From Phorcus lineatus (Eukaryota; Mollusca; Gastropoda; Trochida; Trochidae), in contig OV121096.1 in NCBI GenBank assembly GCA_921293015.1, positions 7,993,000-8,056,999 of the forward strand: a stretch of DNA of 64,000 nt. The letters run 5' to 3'. The notes beneath the pieces are model-generated. The model did no database searches. It was given only the letters and a program-made list of their open reading frames with translations, and was not told where the DNA came from. Position 1 is the stretch's first letter. Each line of letters begins with the position of its first letter. The position numbers were made by a program, and so were the translations under genes. Positions 56,012 to 64,000 of this stretch are shown here, in pieces.

Positions 56012-58493
56012 GTGGAAATCGAGCAGGAGATGTTTGTCGAATATATCTTTATCTACATGCCTGGCTCCTCAGGGGGTTTCAGCGAGATCAGTCTACGGGA
56101 CCCTGCCGGGAACTGGGTATCGGTGTGGACTGCCCCAAAAATAACAATTATACCTTCTACTGGAATAACGAATCGTCTCTTGTCGGTAAATATAAGTCAA
56201 TATGAAAATTCCTGTTGGTAAATATAAAGTTGATTAACGGTAGATGAATACACCCCCTCTGATTTGATATCAAAGATATCATTGATAATAATAACTACTG
56301 AGGTCTTGGCTCTTTATTTTTGGTGACTTTTCGAGGAATAGCTGACCCTGAGTTGTCAGGATATTTAATATTCATGATAACCAAATGAGTCCTGCTGAAA
56401 AATGTGTGATTGATAACTGGTAAAAGAATAATCAAGCCCTGAGTTGTCAGTATATATCTGATATTCATGAAAACCACAGAAATCTTACCGTTAAATATCT
56501 TGGCCTAAAATTTCGGAGCTCTGTAGGTGCTAAGATAGTCGTATGCCAATGTTGATTGATGGTACTTCGACTATCTTATAATTAGTGCTAAGAGAGCTTC
56601 GAAAATCAATACCCAGATTAATAACTGGTAAAAGATTAACGATCCCTTATTTGTCTCATATTCATAATAACAACATCATTCTTTCCGGTAAATATCGCAT
56701 GATTACAGGTAGAAATATAGCCATTCCTTAGTTCTTAGTATGTATCTTATGATTATGATAACCATATAAGTATTACCAGGAAATGTCTGATTGATAACTG
56801 GTAGAAGAATAGTATACAATTATAGACTGGTGATGAGGTCAATACCTGTTTTTATAGACCCGAGGAAAGCAATATTGACAGAGGACGAAGTCCGAGGTCA
56901 ATATTGCTTTCCTCGGGTCTATAAAAACAGGTATTGACCGAATTCACCAGTCCATAATTGTTTTATTATGTTTCGATATATATACGAAAAGGAAAGAAAA
57001 AACTAGTCATGAACAGCATTTTGGATGAATTGTTCAACATGACGGTCAAATGACGTCACGATAACAATGGCATGACGTCATGCAACAACGGTTTGACGTC
57101 ATTATGTCTGTTTCAAGTCAATATCACTTTTGGTCGGACTCGGAGTGAAGTCAATATGCTTTTCTGTCGACTGACACGTGACCGCTTCTCGACCAATGGG
57201 ATTGCCGGAAAAATAAGATCACATAATAGCAACCATTATTACTTATCATATACTGGTAAATGTTATTCATGATAACCTTGATTACTCTTGCTAGTAAATA
57301 TATTATTTGATAGAAATTAAAAATACAGCCCCGCTTTAGTTGTGTGTATATATCTAAAAATCATAGACACCACTATAGTTTCCTAGGTGAATAAATTATA
57401 ATGGAGACAAGCAGAAGAATAGCCAACAATACATGCTAGTTGTTCGTTGAAATCTTTTACTCACAATAACCAAACAAGTCATGCCAGTAAATATCCATAT
57501 GATGTTTTTTGTAATAGGTGGTGTGGATGTTTTTCTGATACAGACGAACAGTAGGTGAACACAATAGTAAAACATCAAACCTTTTATAGTAAGGATGTTT
57601 TTAGTGCTGTTGGCGAACAGTAGGTGAACACAATAGTGAAACATCTAGCCTGCCATAGTCAGGATGTTTTACTAATGCAGGCGAACACTATGTGACCACA
57701 ACGGTAAACTTTAACCTTCTTATTGTGCGATGATTTACTGATGTAGTCGAACACTAGGTGAACACAATAGTAAAACTTCTAGCCTACCATATTCAGGATA
57801 GTTTAATGATGCAGGCGAACACTTGATGAACACAATAGTTCAACATCTAACTTAATATAGTGTGGATGTTTTACTGATGCAGGCAAACACTAGATGAACA
57901 CAATAGTAAAGTCTAACCTATTATAGTGTGGATGTTTTACTGCTGTTTGCAAACACTAGGTGAACACAATAGTAAAACATCTAGCCTGCTATAGTGTGAA
58001 TGTTATACTGATGCAAGCGAACACTTTGTGAACACAACAGTAAAAACTCTATCATAGTATAGTGTGGATGTTTCACCGATGCAGGCGAACACAAGGGGAA
58101 CACTACAGTAAAACGTTCAACCTATTATAGTGTGGATGTTTCACTGATGCAGGCGAACACTAGGTGATCACAATAGTAAAACATCTAACCTAGTATACTT
58201 TGGATAGTTTACTGATGCAGGCTGACACTTGGTAAACACAATAGTAAAACATCTTACTTAATTTAGTGTGAATGTTTTACTGATGCAGGTGAACACTAGG
58301 TTAACAGATTAGTAAAACATCTAACCTATTATGATACAGTGTCGTGCTTGATTATCATACATTTAATTGTTATCTCCAGGCAACGAACTTCAAAACCAAG
58401 GCTCTACGGTTTGACATATACTTGGTACCAAGAGAACATCAGACGGACGCTGTGAGAGTTGTGGGGCGATTTGTTCAGCGCAACAGGTGTTAA
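56012..58493 (+). CDS. two exons of an FBXL4-N-terminal-like beta-sandwich domain
   Basis: Exon A 56012-56185 follows TTGCAG and ends at TCG|GTAAAT. It codes VEIEQEMFVEYIFIYMPGSS, then GGFSEISLRDPAGNWVSVW. Exon B 58380-58493 follows ATCTCCAG and codes ATNFKTKALRFDIYLVPREH, then TDAVRVVGRFV. Both are phase 0 and join in frame. The order E.Y..Y.PG...I.L.D..G.W..VW ... F.TKALR.D....DAV.V.G resembles the discoidin-like region of FBXL4 and related animal proteins (pattern recognition, not a search). The frame ends in TAA at 58,491, or alternatively splices at CAG|GTGTTA (58,487). The 5' exons were not found. A partial gene or relic is possible. Confidence 0.45.
56190..56816. repeat. diverged repeats of ATTGATAACTGGTAAAAGAAT
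   Basis: About six loose copies of GATTGATAACTGGTARAAGAAT with intervening TATCTGATATTCATGATAACCA, roughly 90-120 bp apart. An imperfect hairpin (GCTAAGATAGTCG / CGACTATCTTA) is near 56,530-56,585. It lies in the intron between the two exons. Confidence 0.55.
56817..56960. repeat. foldback palindrome, about 63-bp arms, GAGGAC/GTCC loop
   Basis: 56817-56879 pairs with 56897-56960 with a few mismatches near the outer third. The loop AGAGGACGAAGTCCGAG matches the loop at 11,586. Confidence 0.85.
56965..57495. other. intron, TGACGT-rich non-coding
   Basis: Several TGACGTCA/ATGACGTCAT-like motifs near 57,050-57,100. No gene. Confidence 0.4.
57500..58335. repeat. about 68-bp minisatellite, 12 copies
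   Basis: Unit: GTGTGGATGTTTTACTGATG, CAGGCGAACACTAGGTGAAC, ACAATAGTAAAACATCTAAC, CTATTATA. Copies are diverged. It ends about 45 bp before exon B. Confidence 0.92.
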
Positions 58494-58634
58494 TTACTCT
58501 GAATAACGTAATTGGATTATGCTGACACGTCTTACAGCGAAATTATTATTTAGTATTAGCGACTTAGTATGGAACGTGGTTGTGCAGATACACATTGCCA
58601 ACGTGCATCGCATAAATAACGTGAATATCATTAA

Positions 58635-58998
58635 AGGGACAGTAGCATGTTATTTTAGACAAATAAAGTGTCCTCTCGGGAACGAAAAATATATATAAAT
58701 GTAGCAATTGTAAGATGTTGTTTTTCAGTCAAAAGAAGCAGTTCTAAATCAAATATACCGTGACCAGCTATGCTGATCAATTTGCCTACCTCAAATGATA
58801 AATAGGTGTTCAAACAAAAATGGCCGCTAGTAGTTTTTGAGTGATGCTTCATAATTTCTTCTGCCACCATAAATTATGTGGTCGAGAACTATGATGTTTG
58901 TTCTGCTGTAGATAACACATATGGCACGAACTAATGGCTATTAGTGCAAATTTAAAGAAACAAAATTTCAATTTTTCAAAAAACTTGCTACTGCCCCT
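58635..58998. mobile_element. TTAA MITE (CAGTAGCA family), complete
   Basis: TTAA at 58631-58634 and 58999-59002. Ends AGGGACAGTAGCATG and CTTGCTACTGCCCCT are inverted repeats. Same family as 8,257 and 13,199. Confidence 0.8.
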
Positions 58999-59119
58999 TT
59001 AATACAAATGTAAGGGTTTTGCAAAATAATTGAAAAAGTAAGATTACATACATGCATGCAATAAACTTTGTCTTGTCTACACGTCCAGGTTTGAAATTTA
59101 ACAGGCGGATTTAACTTTG

Positions 59120-59840
59120 AATGAACAATGGTGCGTGCTGCTAATGGTGCCGGTGGTCTAACGTCCGGGATATACACGAATTTGTGTTGAGCTCAATATG
59201 TTAATTCTTGCTCTGGGGAGAGAAAGATTTGACTCAGTGTAATGTTATTTAAAGTTCTATTGAAGAAGACTGGCGTGCTGTCATTGTGCCGATGGTCTAG
59301 GGTTATATATTAATGTTGCAATAAGGTCAAAACACCACAACTCATTGAATTGATGTCAAATGAAATGGAGAATGCATTAGAAAAATTGCTATGTACATTT
59401 ACCATGCTATGGAATTTTGAGAATCAGTTATTACATAAACATCTTACATGTCTTGATGTATACGCATGTGCATTATGTTTGTTAATATTTATGTATTTTA
59501 TGTTGTTATAGGCCGATGGCCTAAATATCAACCGAAATAAAGTAATGAGAATGAGGTTATGGACAGATACGCACTGTGTTGAGCTCATGAAGTTTAATGT
59601 TGCTCTGGGGAGAGAAAGATTTGACTCGATGTAATTTTATTTGAAACGTTCTGTTGAAAAAGACTGGCGTGCTTTCATGGTGCCGGTGGTCTAAGGTTAT
59701 GGACAGATACGCATTTGTGTTGAGCTGAAGACGCTTAATGTTGCTCTGGGGAGAGGAAGATTTGACTCAATGTAATTTTATTTGAAACGTTCTGTTGAAA
59801 AAGACGGGCGTGCTGTCATGGTGCCGGTGTGAACCATTAT
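59120..59840. repeat. 140-bp tandem repeat, three copies
   Basis: Units begin near GGACAGATACGCAYTTGTGT and include TTGCTCTGGGGAGAGAAAGA. The second and third are 140 bp apart (59,561 and 59,701). The first is separated by a LINE 3' fragment. Confidence 0.88.
59307..59554 (+). mobile_element. LINE 3'-end fragment with target duplication
   Basis: Terminal about 250 bp of a LINE, ending in the AGGCCGATGGCCT hairpin then ACCGAAATAAAG. Flanked by GGTTAT (59301-59306 and 59555-59560), inserted between two 140-bp units. Confidence 0.7.
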
Positions 59841-59844
59841 CATT

Positions 59845-61207
59845 TAAAACGGACGAGATCAAAGAGTCAATATTCTTTTTTTAAAACTGAAGCCCTGACC
59901 TTGTGCTTGTTAGAACACAAAGCTTCTTCATTCTAGATAAATGTAGCTCAATAGTTTCTGATGTGTACTGTAATGACCTAATATGAAGTTGTCGATCTAA
60001 ATTTATTCAGATTGGTGCATTTGGACGATGCTTTGATTCCTTGTGCATTTTATAGTTTGAGAATATTGAAATGTTATTGTTTGTTTTAGATAGTCACCTG
60101 GTAAAAAGTATTGCAACATAGCAAACACCTGCTTAATAAGTAACTATCATAAAAAGGTATTTATATTCGATTGATAGCGATCTCATATTAATTCATATTA
60201 AAGTGTTTGTTTCGAGTTTCTTCCATTTCTGAAGATACTAAACAAACAAACGCTTTAATCTTTACAAAATTTATCATTTAAAGTCCATCGCAAAAGCCTT
60301 TTAAAACATAAAAATTACATAGTCGAAAATGATTTGGTGTGACAGCAATATTTGATAAGTAAAACTGAATATCGACAATACTTAATACTGAATAAGCCTG
60401 ATTACTGAAAACTCTATCATTTGTATCTATCTATCATAATTACTGTAACAATAATTATATATAAACATTATTTGGTGTAACCCCATTGATCACAAATGCT
60501 TGCCGAAAGTGCTAGGCTTTCTATGAGATTGTTGGTTCTCTTCCTGTTTGGTTATGCATTATTTAGAAAAGCTCCAAATATGATAAATAATATGATAATA
60601 TAAATATAACCCTTTTGTGCCCAGATGTTTTGCAGAACGTAGGAAGAAATCAGGAAAAATAAACAGTGCCCAACTTTTTCCAGTTATATATATTGCACGC
60701 ATATCAAGACAATATATATTCTCGCAGGAAATGATTCATTTTCAAAAGAACAAAAATAAGGAAACGTTAAAATCATTAAATATTAACCCTATGTCAAGAT
60801 GAAAGGGCCAAACGGAGATGAGATGGTGATTAATCGTTACTTCTATTTCGGGGAAACATATTTGTGGGGCTTTGATATCATTCACCTTGAGTCCCACTAC
60901 TGTAATGTGGTATTTTAGTACGCTTCTGTACATACAACAAAGATCTTTTGTATTTATGGCAAATGAGGGTCCATTAAAGACCCACAGAAGAACTGTTATT
61001 TCTATTGATCGAAATATCAAAAGTATGGTCCGTTTGGGCCATCATCACATTATTATGAATAATCACTGATTGCAAAATATACAAATTCGGAAAAGTGATT
61101 TCAATAAGATCATTAAACATATGTATATTTCAATATTAACCAAAGACTTTGATAGGTATGTAAATTTTGATAAAATTTTAAATCTATTTGACTTTTGTCT
61201 TGAACAA
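59845..61207. other. non-coding stretch
   Basis: AT-rich; small frames at 60,617, 60,742 and 60,872 overlap on both strands and show no domain. No arrays or element ends. Confidence 0.45.
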
Positions 61208-61216
61208 GGTAAGTAT

Positions 61217-61663
61217 CATTCTCTCCCAACTGAGGTAGCACCGTCATAAATTCCTATACAACCTCTTTCATAATACGAAGGCTTCTCGAGCACCGGCAGA
61301 TTCCCCTAGCGGGAAATATCGCAACTTCAACTACCTGGCAATATTTCAGCCAATGAAAACACCGAATGCATGAATAACATATTTATTGACACACAGGTCT
61401 ATGCAATGATGCAATCGCTAAATGCTGCGTAAATGTTCTGTAAAGATGACTTAAAGTGCAAGGTGAATATTCGAATAAAGTTCAGCTTTTGAAAAGCTTG
61501 CGGAAATAATTTAGACGATTTGAATGATAACTTTTGAAACGGCGTTGCTGATTGCACAACTAACTTTGATTGCATCCAATCAGATTTCTACATTTCGTGC
61601 TTTAGAAACCTTCTTATTAAAACAGAGGTACAATGACGGAGTTACCTCTGTTTGGAGAGAATG
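61217..61663. mobile_element. MULE-like MITE with 9-bp target duplication
   Basis: Starts CATTCTCTCC and ends GGAGAGAATG. Flanked by GGTAAGTAT (61208-61216 and 61664-61672). Family of 7,448 in the opposite orientation. The internal MITFETALLIAQLTLIASNQ frame is part of the repeat. Confidence 0.8.
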
Positions 61664-61679
61664 GGTAAGTATATTAACA

Positions 61680-62410
61680 TATTTTATTTATGAAGATACA
61701 ATTCATGAATTGATTGACCAAGAAGCTCAAAAGAGCTTACTTAAAGGCCATTCCATTGCAATTGCATATCAACAAACAAATAAATAAAGATGATAAAGAT
61801 GGTACAATTCCATCAATATAATCAACAAATGTATATAAACAGTTGAAAAAGTCACGAACCATCTTAAGAAAGTAAGAAAAAAGCGGTAAAGCATGAATAT
61901 CATTTCGTTTTTGTGTCAATCATTATGAATAAACTTATGAGATGACAAAACGATCAGATCTCAATATATAATGGTGAAAAGAATTTAGTAATTTCTTCAG
62001 ATTGTTGATTGTTAATTGTGACACTGTACATTCCTAAAGTACAGTGTTGGTACAAATCAGTTTGGAAAGCAGAAAGGTTTCATTCTTGATCCGTTTAAAA
62101 AAGAGTACGGCGTTTTGATCGTGTGAACCCATGAGCACAAAGGAATGTCAATGATATATCTTTAAAACCTTTCGGCATTTAAATCAATACAGTAAAGCCT
62201 GACAATTTGACAAATTCTTTGACCATAATTCAGAAGATAACGGTTTTATTTTTTGTCTGTTATTGGACTTATGAAATTAAATAATGCGTCGATATTTGGA
62301 AAGTTTAGGCTCAGTGTATTCCATAGTTCAATAGTTTCAGGTCATGTTACCATACATTCGTCGCCGTTCTTATTTTTACTGTACGCACTGTTGAACTTTC
62401 TCTTAGGTTA
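61680..62410. other. non-coding stretch
   Basis: No gene or element recognised. Confidence 0.45.
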
Positions 62411-62411
62411 T

Positions 62412-62538
62412 AGTGAGGTGAGGTGAGGTGAGGTGAGGTGAGGTGAGGTGAGTTGGGTTTAATGTTGCTTTCAAGAGCTTTTACTAAATCGCGGCTGCTA
62501 GTAATATTGAAGGGAGAAAGCCCGCAACACCATCTCTG
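62412..62538 (-). mobile_element. truncated SINE, 3' part
   Basis: Long (GGTGA)n tail of about eight units, followed by the SINE end (TCGCGGCTGCTAGTAATATT, GGGAGAAAGCCCGCAACACC). The tRNA-related head is missing. Confidence 0.88.
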
Positions 62539-62814
62539 GTACATCTCGCCGAGCAAACGAGAGTTACGGTTCCTGGCCCAGAATAAGCATCACTAGTGGA
62601 GTTCCCATAGACTGATTTTACTGTTGCAAGAATAGTTCTGATAAGTTGAGATGACATAATTTTATTTGTCGAAAAATGTCGATTTTAGAATCAAAGTGCA
62701 AAATTATGAATTATCAACAAGGTTCTTTAGATAATCCAAAGAGATTACTAATTGCATGAGTGTCTTCATGAATACGAATACCATACAGTAGGAAAGCTTT
62801 TTAAAATACAGGGA

Positions 62815-63040
62815 TGGGGATAAGTGATAACATACTCAAAAAAGGTACAGAGAAACAAAGGAATATTGACCTCACCAATCCAACATCGATTGTCCCAAAG
62901 AGTCAAAGTTCACCTGTTCCCTATTGGCACATCCCGGCCTAACTCCGGAGTCTTTCTCACTAAAACCGAGTTTCGGGTTAATATATACCTTCAGGCGTCT
63001 AGAGTGCGGACGTCGAAGAAAACCATCTATTAAGTTTTTA
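62815..63040. repeat. uninterrupted relative of the gypsy target repeat
   Basis: AAGTGATAACATACTCAAAA, AAGGTACAGAGAAA and AAAGGAATATTGACCTCACC correspond to the two flanks of the gypsy insertion joined together with one ATCA copy (here ATAA). Confidence 0.6.
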
Positions 63041-63116
63041 GCTTAGCCCCATAGCAACTAAAATGGCCTTTTCTTCCTGAAATTTGGGGTAACATTCACA
63101 CTCAAAAGCTCATTAT

Positions 63117-63866
63117 AAGGGGCAAAACGCCCACGTCGGAATAATCGGAAACGAGAAAGCCGACAAAGCGGCAAAGGAGGGCCTTAGCCTACCAACACCT
63201 ACACTACCACTACACCACTCTAAACAGGAGGCCAAAAGCCTCACTAAACTACACGCTAAAAACAAGTGGCAACAACAATACCAACAATCCACTATCGCCA
63301 CCCACACCAAAACACTACTTCCTAAACCACTCCGCAAGCAAATAATATACTCCAAAAACACCAACATGGACAGGGCAATCATCAAATTACAAACGGGGCA
63401 TACATGCCTCAACACACATAAACATAAACAGAAACATATTGCATCCCCCAACTGCCCACATTGCCAACACATACTCACTCAATGCACACACTACTCAACG
63501 CAACGCGCTACACTCAATACAACATTGGTAGCAACTGGCCTAAACCCCACCAACATACACCAAATTCTAAACCCTCTCAATAAAACACACATACACCACG
63601 CCTTAGGCACATATCTAAAAGACACGGGCCTCCTGGCCCGTATCTAAAACTAAAACCAACCTAAAAATCACAACACAACACACCACACCTCCCTTCCCCT
63701 CCCTCCCTTCTCATCTCCCTTAACTTTTTAGACCAGGCTTTCAAAAAAATACCTCCCACTTCTCTTTCAAACTTTAGGCTCTTTTATAAAGGCTGCGGCC
63801 CGAGCGTGACATCAGCTATCGCTGGAACGCGCTCGTAAATCTCTCAACTTAAGTAAGTAAGTAAGC
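63117..63866 (+). pseudogene. 5'-truncated LINE: RNase H tail and 3' UTR
   Basis: Open frame from about 63,123 to the stop at 63,645: HVGIIGNEKADKAAKEG (the end of an RNase H domain), then IIKLQTGHTCLNTH, NCPHCQHILTQCTHY and GTYLKDTGLLARI. An RNase H after the RT places the parent in the I/Jockey-type LINE groups; base composition is unusually C/A-rich. The 3' UTR ends in a (TAAG)n tail at 63,853-63,866. Truncated immediately before the RNase H motif. No target duplication was found. Confidence 0.85.
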
Positions 63867-64000
63867 AAAACTCTTCTGTACGTACATGTTAATTTAAACA
63901 ACATAGGTATTGAAACATAAATGATAGATGGTAAACAGGGCATGAACAATATACTGGAACATACATAAATAACCGTGGTAGGTATAAATGATAAAAATAA
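63867..64000. other. window edge, nothing recognised
   Basis: AT-rich, no features. Confidence 0.5.

Overview
This is a eukaryotic, AT-rich, repeat-dense stretch with small exons separated by long introns. It most likely comes from an invertebrate animal, and a mollusc or other lophotrochozoan is the best guess. The grounds are the exon/intron style, tRNA-derived SINEs with CTCAC tails, many TTAA-flanked miniature elements, LINEs ending in short tandem tails, and a Ty3/gypsy element. No prokaryotic gene organisation is visible. Species cannot be fixed from sequence alone.

Layout. Positions 1-19,300 contain no convincing cellular gene apart from one small candidate ORF at 1,679-1,909. They hold minisatellites (38-bp, 45-bp and about 50-bp units), a 1.2-kb TAC-type microsatellite, perfect or near-perfect foldback palindromes, two SINEs and several MITEs. 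Positions 19,789-32,153 carry one reconstructable gene, a five-exon cytosolic sulfotransferase of 287 aa on the + strand. Its first intron holds a second, diverged copy of exon 1, a 3.9-kb LINE flanked by identical 180-bp direct repeats, and a 54-bp minisatellite. Its later introns hold MITEs, a dead mariner transposase and a polypyrimidine minisatellite. Positions 34,856-35,168 look like the first exon of a secreted PAN/apple-type protein. Positions 36,400-44,500 are nested repeats: foldbacks, a 46-48-bp tandem array split by a 0.9-kb TIR element and a truncated LINE, an L2-like LINE remnant, and a hAT MITE with a clean 8-bp target duplication.

Positions 45,093-54,844 are a complete, apparently intact Ty3/gypsy LTR retrotransposon on the minus strand. 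It has 1,652-bp LTRs differing at only 4 sites by eye, a 4-bp target duplication, PBS, PPT, gag, a -1 frameshift signal (GGGAAAC, 7-nt spacer, 9-bp stem) and pol with protease, RT, RNase H and integrase. It sits inside an older repeat whose uninterrupted relative lies at about 62,815. After it come two exons of a beta-sandwich domain resembling the N-terminal part of FBXL4 (56,012-58,493), more minisatellites and MITEs, and a truncated LINE encoding an RNase H tail (63,117-63,866).

Overall, a few host exons are embedded in a recently active transposon landscape. Several insertions can be read to the base from their target duplications.
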